Assembly (NCBI RefSeq): GCF_001298105.1
Contig: NZ_LGJH01000141.1
Location: forward strand, 23,670-87,669
Origin: Novosphingobium sp. ST904
Lineage (GTDB): Bacteria; Pseudomonadota; Alphaproteobacteria; Sphingomonadales; Sphingomonadaceae
Reading direction: 5' to 3'
Length of the DNA: 64,000 bases
The position numbers were made by a program, and so were the translations under genes. How positions within the stretch are numbered: position 1 is the first letter of the stretch; each line of letters begins with the position of its first letter. A model generated the notes under the pieces. It was not told the origin of the DNA. It did not search any database and worked only from the letters and a program-made list of their open reading frames with translations. This document shows positions 36,437 to 49,079 of the stretch, piece after piece.

Positions 36437-38043
36437 TTACGCCTTCCTCAGCGCCAGGACGCTGCCTTCGAGATCGGCGCAGATCCACACCGTGCCGTCC
36501 GGCCCCACATCGAGCCCGGTCATGTTGCCCATCGGCCCGCACATGTCGCCGACCCCGCCGAGCGGCCGGGGATCGGTGCCTTCGGGCGTGCCTACCGGCA
36601 GGTCCGAGGCGATCACCTGCCGCGCGCCGCCGGACAGATCGCACTGCACGACCTCCCGCCGCTTCACGTCGAGCACGGTGACGATGCCGTCGCGCACGGC
36701 CAGTCCTTCGGGCCGGACGAGATCGTCGAGCACCGTTTCGGTGCGCCCGCCGACCAGCCTGACCACCCGGCCCGCTCCGCTTTCGGCCACATAGACGGTA
36801 CCGTCCCCGGCAACGGCGACGCCCTTGGGCCGGTCCAGCCCGGAGGCCAGTTCCTCGACCCGCCCGCCATCGGCCGAATGGACCTTGCCGGTGCCGTATT
36901 CCGCGAAGACCACCGCGCCCGAAGGGGCCAGCGCCACACCCATCAACTGGTCGAAACCGCTCGCCAGAACCTCGCTCGCCGGGCCGCGGGGTGGAACCTG
37001 GCCACATCGCCATTGGCGGTGGTGACGATCATCGTTCCTGCCCCCGCCGCAACGACCCCGCGCGAGTAGCCGGGGAAATTCGGGCTGAACAACATGCCTT
37101 CCAGCTTGGCCATCTCGCCCGCGCGCAGCGAGAAGACGAAGCCGCCGTCGGCGATCCACAGCACGCCGTCCTCGCCCATCGCCACGTCGAGCGGCCATTG
37201 CAGGCCCTTCTCGACCAGCGGCTTCACCAGCCCGCCCGCGCTTCGGGGCGTGGTGATCTCATGGATCGAGCCCAGGATGTGCGAGACGAACAGGCGGTCC
37301 CCCACGAAAGTGCAATTGTCCAGCCCCGCGCCGATATCGGCCAGCACCGTCTTCTCGCCGGTGCGCGGATCGATCCGCAGCACCTGGCCGCTGGCGACCT
37401 GGGTGGAGACGATCATGCCCTGCGCGTCGAATTTCAGCGAATCCGGCACGCCAAGGTCGCCGCAGACCACTTCCGGCTCGCCGCGCCCGTCAAGATCGAC
37501 CCGCCAGATCGCGTTGGCGCCCATCACCGGCATGTAGAGCTTGCCGTCGGGGCCGACCTCGAAGGCATTGGGCATCGGCACGTTATCGGCAATCACCCGC
37601 GCGCCGCCGCCCTCGCGGTCCAGTTCGACGACTTGCGCGCCGATGTGGCAGCCCGCCGCGATCAGGCGGCCTTGCGAAAAGGTGATCGGGTTGGCCACCG
37701 GCAGGTCCGCGATCACGGCGCTGCTGCCGTCGGGGCGCAGCACCGAAACGCGGCCTTCGGTGATCTCGGTGGCGTAGAGATTGCCCGCATCGTCGAACAC
37801 GAGATCGTCCGGGGCGGTGATCGCGCCGCCCATCTCGCTCACCACTTCCACCGCGCCGCTGTCGGGATCGATCGCCGAAACGCGGCTGCCCGCGACTTGC
37901 GCCACATAGATGCGCCCATCGGCGCCCGTGCGCAGGCCGTTGGCGCCGTTGAGGCGCGAAGGCGGGGTCAGCCGGTGCAGCGTCCAGCCTTCGGCCGGGC
38001 GGGCGGAGACGACGCCGTGATTGCGTCCTGCGGGTTCGAGCAT
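36437..38043 (-). CDS. Double-length SMP-30/NHL-type beta-propeller lactonase, frameshifted
   Basis: The product (about 535 residues after repair) has many beta-propeller blades of the SMP-30/gluconolactonase type: GLRTGADGRIYVAQVAGSRV, APDDLVFDDAGNLYATEI, AFEVGPDGKLYMPVMGANAIWRV, then GVALAPSGAVVFAEYGTGKV and GVAVAGDGTVYVAESGAGRV. It is about 1.8 times the usual size. The frame is lost near 36985; inserting one G (CCCGCGGGCCCGGCG) repairs it. It is probably a lactone hydrolase of the island. Confidence 0.8.
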
Positions 38044-38280
38044 CGTCAAGAATGTCCTCTCGTCCGGCCCTGCTGCGGCCGTTCTTTTGCGTGCCGAGCC
38101 TATCCAGCGTGTCCGGGGCAGGCAACGCGGTGACCGGGACGAAGCGCCTGGGAACGCGCACTATCGCCCCGCGACGTTGCGCGGCTTTGTTCGATTGCCC
38201 CGCCCCGCCCTGTACGCATATTCGATCGACAGACGGAAAAGAGACCACCCCGATCAGGGACGGTCGGCCGGGAGAGTTCC
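38044..38280. promoter_or_regulatory. Divergent promoter region of the catabolic island
   Basis: These 237 bases between the two outward-facing arms of the island hold the promoters of both. No clear operator palindrome or regulator gene is visible. GGGAGAGTTCC at 38270-38280 supplies the ribosome-binding site for the short-chain dehydrogenase. I see no other gene in it. Confidence 0.4.
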
Positions 38281-39207
38281 ATGGAAGAGATGCGCTTTGA
38301 CGGCCGCGTGGCGGTGATTACCGGAGCCGGCCGCGGCCTTGGCCGGGCCTATGCGCTGCTGTTGGCGGCGCGCGGGGCCAAAGTGGTGGTCAACGATCTG
38401 GGCGGTGCGATCCGGGGCGACCTCGATGCACCGGGCGCCGACGAGAGTGTGGCGCAGAGCGTGGTGGACGAGATCGTGGCGGCGGGCGGCGAGGCCATCG
38501 CCAATACCGATTCCGTCTCCACCCCCGAAGGCGGCAAGGCCATCGTCCAGGCCGCGCTGGACCAATGGGGCCGGATCGACGTGCTGGTCCACAATGCCGG
38601 AAACGTGCGCTACGGCTCGATCCGCGAGCTTTCCGCCGCAGACCTTCACGCCGTGCTCGACGTTCACCTGCTCGGCGCCTTCCACGTCGTGCAGGCCGCG
38701 TTCGGGCCGATGTGCGATGCCGGTTACGGGCGCATCGTTCTGACCAGTTCGGTCGGCGGGCTCTACGGCAACCTCAACTGCGTGAACTACGGCATGTCGA
38801 AGTCGGCGATGCTGGGCCTCTCCAACATCGCCGCGCTCGAGGGCGAGGCGCACAACGTGAAGTGCAACGTGATCGTGCCCGGCGCGGTGACGCGCATGGC
38901 CGAGGGGCTCGACATTTCGCAGTATCCGCCGATGGACCCCGAACTCGTGACGCCGGTGGTCGGCTGGCTCTCGCACGAGCAATGCCCGGTCACCGGAGAG
39001 ACCTTCGCCTCGATGGCGGGCCGCGTGGCGCGCATGTTCGTGGCGGAGACGCGCGGCGTCTATCGCCCGGAGTGGACGATCGAGGACGTGGCCGCCGCTG
39101 CCGATGCCTTCCGCGACAAGGCCGAAGTGCTCGATTTCGGGCTTCACGGGCATGTCGATCACATCGGCTACTCGTTCCGGATGGCGACGGCGGGCGCCGA
39201 TGCGTGA
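38281..39207 (+). CDS. Short-chain dehydrogenase/reductase
   Basis: This 308-residue NAD(P)-dependent SDR resembles the hydroxyacyl-CoA/17-beta-HSD4-like group. Cofactor motif TGAGRGLGRAYAL (residues 14-26), an Asn-Asp loop VVVNDLGGAIRGD typical of that subgroup, HNAGNVR, catalytic Ser in VLTSSVGG and Tyr170/Lys174 in NYGMSKSAMLG. A C-terminal extension of about 60 residues follows. It likely oxidises a hydroxy intermediate to the ketone substrate of the monooxygenase 105 bases downstream. Confidence 0.92.
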   Translation: MEEMRFDGRVAVITGAGRGLGRAYALLLAARGAKVVVNDLGGAIRGDLDAPGADESVAQSVVDEIVAAGGEAIANTDSVSTPEGGKAIVQAALDQWGRIDVLVHNAGNVRYGSIRELSAADLHAVLDVHLLGAFHVVQAAFGPMCDAGYGRIVLTSSVGGLYGNLNCVNYGMSKSAMLGLSNIAALEGEAHNVKCNVIVPGAVTRMAEGLDISQYPPMDPELVTPVVGWLSHEQCPVTGETFASMAGRVARMFVAETRGVYRPEWTIEDVAAAADAFRDKAEVLDFGLHGHVDHIGYSFRMATAGADA

Positions 39208-39221
39208 CCGGGCTTAATGAA

Positions 39222-39235
39222 CAACATTGTTGACA
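39222..39235 (+). promoter_or_regulatory. Candidate operator and -35 element before the monooxygenase
   Basis: CAACATTGTTG (39222-39232), a near-perfect 11-base palindrome, overlaps a consensus TTGACA (39230-39235). CAGATT lies 18 bases further (39254-39259) as a weak -10. This could give the monooxygenase gene an independent, repressor-controlled promoter. It is a pattern match only. Confidence 0.35.
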
Positions 39236-39312
39236 ACTAACTGCCGGCTGCGCCAGATTCGGCAGCAACGGGCGACCGGAGCAGAGTCGCCACCCAAGAG
39301 GATGCCCATTCG

Positions 39313-41148
39313 ATGGAAATGACCTGCCTCAAGACCGACGTGCCAAGCCCCGAGGAACTCGACATCCCGGCGCTGAAGGCCAAGTATCGCCAGGAGCGCG
39401 ACAAGCGCATGCGGCGCGAGGGCGGCGAGCAGTACGTGCGGCCCACCGAAGACTTTTCCGACAATTACGCCCACGATCCCTTCACCCCGGTGGCCGAGCG
39501 TGAGCCGATCGTCGAGGATCTGGACGTCGCCATCCTCGGCGCCGGTTTCTCGGGCATTCTGGCCGGCTACCACCTGCACAAGCAGGGCGTTTCCAACGTG
39601 CGCAACATCGATCACGCCGGCGGCTTCGGCGGCGTATGGTACTGGAACCGCTATCCCGGCGTGCAGTGCGACAACGACGCCTACTGCTACCTGCCGCTGC
39701 TGGAAGAAACGGGCTTCATGCCCAGCAAGAAGTTCTCGGACGGCTGGGAAATCCAGCAGTACTGCCAGGACATGGCCGAGCGGTTCGACCTCGTGGACAA
39801 GGCGCTGTTCCACACGCTCGTCACCTCGATCCAGTGGGACGAAAGCATCAAGCGCTGGCACGTGAAAACCAACCGCGGCGACGACATTCGCGCCCGTTTC
39901 GTGGTCATGGCCGGCGGCGTGATGAACATGCCCAAGCTGCCCGGCATCCCCGGCATCCACGACTTCAAGGGCAAGATGTTCCACACCAGCCGCTGGGAGC
40001 ATGACTATACCGGCGGTTCGTGGACCGCGCCGGAGCTGGAAAAGCTCAAGGACAAGCGCGTCGCCATCGTCGGCACCGGGGCTACCGCCGTGCAGGCGGT
40101 GCCCTACCTCGGCAAGTACGCCAAGCATCTCTTCGTGCTCCAGCGCACGCCGTCGAACATCGACGAACGCCCCAATCCGCCGACCGACCCGGACTGGGCC
40201 GCCTCGCTCGCGCCGGGCTGGCAGCAGGAGCGCATGGCGAACTTCCACCGCGCCGCGCAGCAGTTCTTCCTGCCGGGCGAGCCTGACCTGATCTGCGACA
40301 TCTGGACCGAGATCAGCCGCAACCTCGCCGTCGAACTGGCGGAGGAAGGCTGGCCCGCGCTCGATCCGCTGGAGTTCATGGATCGCCGCGAAGTCGTGGA
40401 CTTCCAGGTGATGGAACGCCTGCGCCGCCGTGTCGATGCCATCGTGCAGGACGAGGAAACGGCCGAGAAGCTCAAGCCGTGGTTCCGCTTCATGTGCAAG
40501 CGGCCGCTTTCCAACAACGAGTTCTACCCGACCTTCAACCAGCCCAACGTCACGCTGATCGACGTTTCGGGCACCCAGGGCGTGGAACGGATGACCGAGA
40601 AGGGCTTCATCGCCGATGGCGTGGAGCACGAGGTTGACCTGATGATCTTCGCCTCCGGCTTCGAAGTGACCAGCGACCTGAAGCGCCGCTGGGGCATCGA
40701 CACGGTGGAAGGACGCGGCGGCAAGTCGATCTACGACCACTGGACCAACGGCGCGAGCACGTTCCACGGCGTGATCACCGACGAATTCCCGGCGATGTTC
40801 TACATGGGCTACATCCAGGGCGCCACGAACTCCTCCACGACTGAGCAGTTCGGCCGCCAGGCGGAGCACATCGGCTTCATGGTGGGCGAAACCCTGCGCC
40901 GCGGCGCCAGCACCGTCGCCGCCACCAGGGAGGGCGTCGAAGGCTACTGCGCGCACTGCAAGGAAAACGAAGTCGACATGTCCGGCTTCCAGAACGACTG
41001 CACGCCCAGCTACTTCAACAACGAGGGCGACAAGGAACTGAAGTGGGCCCTGTTCCGCGGCTATCTGCCCGGCTGGGACGCCTTCCGCGACATGCTGGCC
41101 GACTGGCGCGGCAGCAAGGAACTGGACGGGGTAAGGTTCGAGGCCTGA
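39313..41148 (+). CDS. Baeyer-Villiger-type flavin monooxygenase
   Basis: This 611-residue FAD/NADPH enzyme inserts oxygen next to a ketone to form an ester or lactone. It has two Rossmann motifs: GAGFSG (residues 76-81) for FAD and GTGATAVQAV for NADPH. The fingerprint FKGKMFHTSRW (from residue 218) has the F-x-G-x3-H-x3-W order. GGVWYWNRYPGVQCD is also typical. The long N-terminus (about 70 residues) places it with the larger cyclic/steroid-type BVMOs. A strong hairpin follows. Confidence 0.93.
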   Translation: MEMTCLKTDVPSPEELDIPALKAKYRQERDKRMRREGGEQYVRPTEDFSDNYAHDPFTPVAEREPIVEDLDVAILGAGFSGILAGYHLHKQGVSNVRNIDHAGGFGGVWYWNRYPGVQCDNDAYCYLPLLEETGFMPSKKFSDGWEIQQYCQDMAERFDLVDKALFHTLVTSIQWDESIKRWHVKTNRGDDIRARFVVMAGGVMNMPKLPGIPGIHDFKGKMFHTSRWEHDYTGGSWTAPELEKLKDKRVAIVGTGATAVQAVPYLGKYAKHLFVLQRTPSNIDERPNPPTDPDWAASLAPGWQQERMANFHRAAQQFFLPGEPDLICDIWTEISRNLAVELAEEGWPALDPLEFMDRREVVDFQVMERLRRRVDAIVQDEETAEKLKPWFRFMCKRPLSNNEFYPTFNQPNVTLIDVSGTQGVERMTEKGFIADGVEHEVDLMIFASGFEVTSDLKRRWGIDTVEGRGGKSIYDHWTNGASTFHGVITDEFPAMFYMGYIQGATNSSTTEQFGRQAEHIGFMVGETLRRGASTVAATREGVEGYCAHCKENEVDMSGFQNDCTPSYFNNEGDKELKWALFRGYLPGWDAFRDMLADWRGSKELDGVRFEA

Positions 41149-41167
41149 TTCTCGAATAGCCCTTTCC

Positions 41168-41200
41168 GGCCGGGGGCGCGGGTTTCGCCCGCCCCCGGCC
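41168..41200 (+). terminator. GC-rich terminator after the monooxygenase gene
   Basis: GGCCGGGGG (41168-41176) pairs with CCCCCGGCC (41192-41200), with an inner CGGG/CCCG stem around TTTCG. It starts 20 bases after the stop codon. It is followed by AGCATTTA, not a T-run, but the stem is very stable. Confidence 0.65.
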
Positions 41201-41316
41201 AGCATTTACCCGACGCGGCGGCGATGGTGCCGGCGGCGGCGGCAATTCCCGGACGGAACCGGCGTAACGCCGAACTCCGCACTTGCCGAGGCCGCCGCGC
41301 GGGCATCGCCGCCGAC

Positions 41317-42201
41317 ATGACCGCGCCGACCGACCGCACCGCCCTTCTTGCCGGCCTCTCCATCGTCGTGGCGCAGGCCTCGATCAATCTCGGCGCCGCT
41401 TTCGCCAAGAGCCTGTTCCCGATCGTCGGGCCGGAAGGCGTCGCCGCCCTGCGCACCGCGATTTCGGCCGCGATCCTGCTGGCCATAGCCCGCCCCTGGC
41501 GCAGCCGCATGAGCGGGCGGCAATTGGGCTGGCTGCTGGTCTACGGGCTCGTGCTGGGCGGCATGAACCTGATGATCTACTGGGCGTTCCGGCGCATCCC
41601 CATTGGCATTGGCGTTGCCATCGAGATTTGCGGACCGCTCGGCGTGGTCCTGGCGACCTCGCGTTCGCTGCGGGATTTTCTCTGGCTCGGCCTGGCGCTC
41701 GGCGGACTGGCGCTGCTGATCCCCTGGCCGGGACGCGCCGCCCCGCTCGATCTGGCCGGGATCGGCTTCGCGCTTGGCGCGGCGGCCTGCTGGGCGCTCT
41801 ATATCCTTTGCGGGAAACGCGCAGCGCAAGTCGGCAGTTCGACGGCGGTCTCCATCGGGATGACGGTGGCCTGCCTCGTCACCGTGCCCTTCGGGATCGC
41901 TTCGGCTCCGGCCAGCCTGCCGCTGCCCGCGCTCGGCCTCGGGTTCGTCGTCGCGATCCTGTCCAGCGCCTTGCCCTACATGCTTGAAATGCGGGCGATG
42001 ACGCAGCTCCCCAGCCGGATCGTCGGCCTGCTCAGCAGCATGGCCCCCGCACTCGGCGCGATCGTCGGCTTCGCGGTTCTGGGCGAGCGGCTGACCGGGC
42101 TGCAATGGCTGGCGGTGGCAATGATGATCGCGGCAAGCGCGGGCTGTTCGCTCGCCGCCCGGTCCCCCGTGGCAAGCCCCCGCGACGAGGCGATGGCCTG
42201 A
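41317..42201 (+). CDS. EamA family transporter (RhtA-like)
   Basis: This 294-residue, ten-helix DMT-superfamily exporter comprises two EamA halves. Motifs: INLGAAFAKSLFPIVGPEGVAALRT, AIEICGPLGVVL, SSALPYMLEMRAMTQLPSRIVGLLSSMAPALGA and GERLTGLQW. This set is characteristic of the RhtA threonine/homoserine exporter group. ATG at 41317 was chosen; the upstream GTG at 41224 lies in repeat-like GGCGGC sequence. The gene is independent of its neighbours. Confidence 0.88.
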   Translation: MTAPTDRTALLAGLSIVVAQASINLGAAFAKSLFPIVGPEGVAALRTAISAAILLAIARPWRSRMSGRQLGWLLVYGLVLGGMNLMIYWAFRRIPIGIGVAIEICGPLGVVLATSRSLRDFLWLGLALGGLALLIPWPGRAAPLDLAGIGFALGAAACWALYILCGKRAAQVGSSTAVSIGMTVACLVTVPFGIASAPASLPLPALGLGFVVAILSSALPYMLEMRAMTQLPSRIVGLLSSMAPALGAIVGFAVLGERLTGLQWLAVAMMIAASAGCSLAARSPVASPRDEAMA

Positions 42202-42210
42202 ACCGCCGCC

Positions 42211-43002
42211 TCAGCCCTCGATATCGAGCTGCCGCAGCACTTCGGCTATCGCGCGCGGATCGCTGGCGAACCCGAGGTGCGAACAACGGATGGCCACGGC
42301 GCGGTCGCGCTCGTGCGGCCATCCGCAGGCGGAGCGCGGATGAATCACCCCGTCGCGCGGGCTCCACAATGCGATGGTCGGTACGGGCGGCTTCGCGGCG
42401 AAATCGCAGTCGATCGGCGGTGCGTCCACCGAATGGCCGGTGACCACCTGATAGGCCCGCCAGGCATTGTTGGCGCGCGGATCGCCGGAAAAGGGCGTGC
42501 CCATCGTCACCACCTTGCCCACGCTGTCCGGCTCGCGGCGGGCGATCTCGCGGGCGAACCAGGCCCCCCAGGCTCCAGCCGACCAGCGTGACAGGCGCCC
42601 GGTGCCGCCGCGCCAGCGCGCCGACGCGGCGCATCAGGAACTCGAAGTTGGTCTGGTTGGGGCCGAAGTTGAAGCCGAGCCCCCATTCGTGCACGTCATG
42701 CCCGGCCTGGGCGAGGGCCTCGGCCATCGGCTTCATCCGGTTGGGATGGGCGCCGAAGCCGGGAAGCAGCATGACCGGCTGGGGATGAAGCGCTTTCTCG
42801 ACGCCGAGCAGCTTCGCGCCGCGGCTGCGGAGAGACGCGAGTTCCGCCAGGAACAGGCGAAGCGACGGCTTGCGGACGCCTTCGGGATGCGGTTCGCGCG
42901 CCAGCGCGCGCGGCGCGCGATGGCGCTGCGCATGACGCCGAACTGCCGGGGGGCCGGACCGTTCACGCCCCTGCGGACTCCTGTCCGATCGACCGCCGAC
43001 AT
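42211..43002 (-). CDS. Alpha/beta hydrolase, disrupted by two small indels
   Basis: Reading across frames gives about 264 residues. The N-terminus (MSAVDRTG...) continues into LRLFLAELASLRSRGAKLLG and PVMLLPGFGAHPNRMKPM. Then comes the nucleophile elbow LVGWSLGG, and the C-terminal part KVVTMGTPFSGDPR, TIALWSPRDGVI (acid) and CSHLGFA (His). The catalytic triad is therefore complete. The first break (about 42898) is repaired by one G (GGCGAA). The second (about 42560) needs two bases added or one removed. It is likely an esterase or lipase-type enzyme. Confidence 0.72.
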
Positions 43003-43021
43003 GCTGTCATCCCTGCCGCCT

Positions 43022-43581
43022 TCACTCCTTGCAGTCGCCGACCCGCGTGGTCGTCATGTGCATCGTCATCTTCATCTGTCCGTTCTGGGCGCCTGCGCGG
43101 TTCCCGTCATGTCCATGGCCACGGTGATGTCCGAACTGTCCTCGGCCACTTTGCCGTTCAGCGTCATGACCGCCTTGCCGCCGTCCTTCGCCGTGCAGTT
43201 CATCTGGGCATCGAGCTTGCCGCCATCAACGGTGAAGCGCGAATAAGCGCATTCCTTGTCCTTATCGACACTCTCGAACATGTCGCGGTAGCCTTTGTCG
43301 GACTGTTCCCTGGTCAGGCAGAACTCGCTGACCTTCTCCTTGGCCAGCATCGCCTTCATCTGGTCGACGGTTTCCTTCGGCATTCCCGGCAGGTCGATCC
43401 CGGTAACCGCGATCTTCTGGCTGTACTGGCCGGGCTTGGGACGATCCAGCTTGGCGGCTTCCTGCTTCACCTCGTCGATCGATTTCGCGCCCTCGGCCTC
43501 GTGGCCGGAGTCCTTCGAACCGCAACCGGCAGCCAGCATTGCCAGACCGATCGCCGCGGTCATCGTCACGTATCGCTTCAT
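43022..43581 (-). CDS. DUF3617 lipoprotein, frameshifted near C-terminus
   Basis: This secreted lipoprotein of about 186 residues has the lipobox LAAGCGSK (Cys near 20), then the DUF3617 pattern: KPGQYSQKIAVTGIDLPGMP, VSEFCLTREQ, DKECAYSRFTVDGGKLDAQMNC. The original frame ends at 43072. Adding one G near 43098 extends it to QMKMTMHMTTTRVGDC, the normal DUF3617 ending. Paired cysteines suggest disulfides. Function unknown. Confidence 0.78.
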
Positions 43582-43691
43582 CTCGCCTTGATCCTTCGCA
43601 CCATCCCCGGATGTGAGCGGGGTACCATCGGCGCGTCGTCACTGCCAACGACTCATTGCGGGCGCGTGGCATATACCCCATATGTTCTCCC

Positions 43692-45881
43692 ATGGCAGAA
43701 CTGATCATTCGCCGGGGCCTTGAGGAACCGGACACCTCGGGCACGTTCGTCCCTCACAAACCGCAGCGTCCCGACAAGTCGATGCCGGGCAGGCCGTTCA
43801 AGGTCGTTTCCGAATACGAACCCAACGGCGACCAGCCCACCGCCATCGCCGACCTCGTCTCGACCGCCGAAGAGGGCGAGAAGACGCAGGTGCTGCTGGG
43901 CGTCACCGGCTCGGGCAAGACCTTCACCATGGCCAAGGTGATCGAGGAACTGCAGCGCCCGGCGCTGATCCTCGCGCCGAACAAGATCCTCGCCGCGCAG
44001 CTCTATGCCGAAATGAAGGACTTCTTCCCCGAGAACGCGGTCGAGTATTTCGTCTCCTACTACGACTATTACCAGCCAGAGGCCTATGTCGCCCGGTCGG
44101 ACACCTACATCGAGAAGGAAAGCTCGGTGAACGAGGCGATCGACCGGATGCGCCACTCGGCCACGCGGGCATTGCTGGAGCGGGACGACGTGATCATCGT
44201 CGCCTCGGTCTCGTGCCTCTACGGGATCGGCTCGGTCGAGACGTATTCGGCCATGATCTTCGACCTCAAGACCGGCGACACGCAGGACCAGCGCGAGATC
44301 ATCCGCAAGCTGGTCGCCCTCCAGTACAAGCGCAACGATGCGGCCTTCACGCGCGGCACCTTCCGCGTGCGCGGGGACAACCTGGAACTGTTCCCCTCCC
44401 ACCTTGAGGACACCGCCTGGCGCATCTCGTTCTTCGGGGACGAGATCGAGGAAATCGCCGAATTCGATCCGCTCACCGGCAAGAAGGGCTCCGCGCTCGA
44501 AAAAGTGCGGGTCTACGCGAACTCGCACTATGTCACGCCGGGGCCGACGATGAAGCAGGCCAGCGAGGCGATCCGCTTCGAACTGACCGAGCGTCTGAAG
44601 GAACTCGAAGCCGAAGGCCGCCTGCTGGAAGCCCAGCGGCTGGAGCAGCGCACCAATTTCGACCTCGAGATGATCGCCGCCACCGGCAGTTGCGCGGGGA
44701 TCGAGAACTATTCGCGCTTCCTCACCGGCCGCATGCCGGGCGAACCGCCGCCGACGCTGTTCGAATATCTGCCGGACAATGCGCTGCTGTTCGTGGACGA
44801 AAGCCATCAGACGGTGCCGCAGATCGGCGCCATGTCGAAGGGCGATCACCGCCGCAAGATCACCCTTGCCGAATACGGCTTCCGCCTGCCCAGTTGCATC
44901 GACAACCGCCCGCTGCGCTTCAACGAATGGGATGCGATGCGCCCGCAGACCATCGCCGTCTCGGCCACGCCCGGCCACTGGGAGATGGACCAGAGCGGCG
45001 GCGTCTTCGCCGAACAGGTGATCCGCCCCACCGGCCTGATCGACCCGCCGGTGGAGATCCGCCCGGTCGAGGATCAGGTGCAGGACTGCATCGTCGAATG
45101 CAAGACCACGGCGGAGCGCGGCTATCGCACCCTCGTCACCACCCTCACCAAGCGCATGGCGGAGGATCTCACCGAATTCATGCACGAGGCCGGCGTGCGC
45201 GTGCGCTACATGCACAGCGACGTCGAGACGCTGGAACGTATCGAACTTATCCGCGACCTGCGCATGGGGGTCTACGATGTGTTGGTGGGCATCAACCTCC
45301 TTCGCGAGGGGCTCGACATTCCCGAATGCGGGCTGGTCTGCATCCTCGATGCCGACAAGGAAGGCTTCCTGCGCAGCGAAACCTCGCTGATCCAGACCAT
45401 CGGCCGCGCCGCGCGCAACGTGGATGGCCGCGTGATCCTCTATGCCGACCGCATGACCGGATCGATGGAACGCGCCATCGCCGAAACCGACCGCCGCCGC
45501 ACGCGCCAGGAAGAATACAACACCGAGCACGGCATCACCCCGCAGACGATCAAGCGCCGCATCGCCGATATCGTGGCGGACACCGCCAGCCGCGACGGCG
45601 TGCTGATCGACATCGACGCGGAAGGGCAGAACAACCTCGTCGGCCACAACTTGCGCGCTTATATCGAGGAACTCGAACAGAAGATGCGCAATGCCGCAGC
45701 CGACCTCGAATTCGAGGAAGCCGGCCGCCTGCGCGACGAGATTCGCCGCCTGGAAGCCAGCGAACTCGGCATCCCGGACGATCACAAGAAAGCCCCGATC
45801 GTCGGCCGCAGCAACGAGGGCAAGCCGGGGACGCGCAAGACGCGCTATGGAAAATCCCAGAAAAAGCGGTGGGGCAGCTGA
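43692..45881 (+). CDS. uvrB: Excinuclease ABC subunit B
   Basis: UvrB is the damage-verification helicase of nucleotide excision repair. The 729-residue protein has Walker [14 protein letters not shown], the [12 protein letters not shown] beta-hairpin, [14 protein letters not shown], the helicase motif [35 protein letters not shown] and a C-terminal UVR coiled coil ([20 protein letters not shown]). A basic tail ([12 protein letters not shown]) follows. ATG at 43692 gives the usual N-terminus. It diverges from the DUF3617 gene. Confidence 0.98.
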   Translation: MAELIIRRGLEEPDTSGTFVPHKPQRPDKSMPGRPFKVVSEYEPNGDQPTAIADLVSTAEEGEKTQVLLGVTGSGKTFTMAKVIEELQRPALILAPNKILAAQLYAEMKDFFPENAVEYFVSYYDYYQPEAYVARSDTYIEKESSVNEAIDRMRHSATRALLERDDVIIVASVSCLYGIGSVETYSAMIFDLKTGDTQDQREIIRKLVALQYKRNDAAFTRGTFRVRGDNLELFPSHLEDTAWRISFFGDEIEEIAEFDPLTGKKGSALEKVRVYANSHYVTPGPTMKQASEAIRFELTERLKELEAEGRLLEAQRLEQRTNFDLEMIAATGSCAGIENYSRFLTGRMPGEPPPTLFEYLPDNALLFVDESHQTVPQIGAMSKGDHRRKITLAEYGFRLPSCIDNRPLRFNEWDAMRPQTIAVSATPGHWEMDQSGGVFAEQVIRPTGLIDPPVEIRPVEDQVQDCIVECKTTAERGYRTLVTTLTKRMAEDLTEFMHEAGVRVRYMHSDVETLERIELIRDLRMGVYDVLVGINLLREGLDIPECGLVCILDADKEGFLRSETSLIQTIGRAARNVDGRVILYADRMTGSMERAIAETDRRRTRQEEYNTEHGITPQTIKRRIADIVADTASRDGVLIDIDAEGQNNLVGHNLRAYIEELEQKMRNAAADLEFEEAGRLRDEIRRLEASELGIPDDHKKAPIVGRSNEGKPGTRKTRYGKSQKKRWGS

Positions 45882-45947
45882 GGCAAGGCCGGTTCACGGA
45901 AGACGGGGTTGCTCATCCGCGCATCCGCCGATGCCGGATGGCAAAAT

Positions 45948-45977
45948 GCCCGGGAGCCTGAAGAACAGGTCCCGGGC
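45948..45977 (+). terminator. Hairpin(s) downstream of uvrB
   Basis: GCCCGGGA (45948-45955) pairs with TCCCGGGC (45970-45977). A smaller CATCC/GGATG stem-loop precedes it at 45922-45940. They probably end the uvrB transcript. The rest of the 238-base gap (45882-46119) has the AT-rich promoter-like patch ACGGTACTTGTTAAGTACTG at 46090-46109, which includes the inverted pair AGTACT/GTACTT, before the regulator gene. Confidence 0.5.
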
Positions 45978-46119
45978 AGTGTCAGGATGGCTTGTCGCCG
46001 ATCCTTCGGGTCGCAGGGTTATCCTGTACTGATTCCAGGGCGGCGGCATACCATGTTCATGGTACTTTCCCGGAAGATCCATCGCATAACGGTACTTGTT
46101 AAGTACTGTTACCCGCCCC

Positions 46120-48874
<2,755 letters not shown>

Positions 48875-48879
48875 ACGGT

Positions 48880-48984
48880 TTCGGACGGCACCCCCGAGCC
48901 GTCCGAACGCTGGCCTGCCCTGCCTTCCGATGGCTTAACCCATGGCCAATCCCCGGAAGGCAGGACGGGCCAGGCACCATTTTT
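48880..48984 (+). terminator. Two stem-loops followed by T6 after the CoA-transferase gene
   Basis: TTCGGACGGC (48880-48889) pairs with GCCGTCCGAA (48898-48907). CTGCCTTCCG (48920-48929) pairs with CGGAAGGCAG (48954-48963), flanked by further CCTG/CAGG pairing. TTTTTT follows at 48979-48984. The second element is a large terminator-like structure. TATACT at 49005-49010 is a candidate -10 for the downstream peptidase. Confidence 0.6.
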
Positions 48985-49079
48985 TCCGGTCCGAACCCTT
49001 GTCGTATACTATCTTCGAGTTCTAGGTATCGCCCCATGAGCGCCCGTTCGGGCGCAGTCCAAAAGGGGTCGTTCCTTTC

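Noticed and set aside
39214..41205. A 663-codon open frame opposite the BVMO gene
   Set aside because: The opposite strand encodes a full BVMO with all fingerprints; this frame is a codon-bias shadow.
43653..45785. A 710-codon open frame opposite uvrB
   Set aside because: Antisense shadow of a complete UvrB; no motifs.
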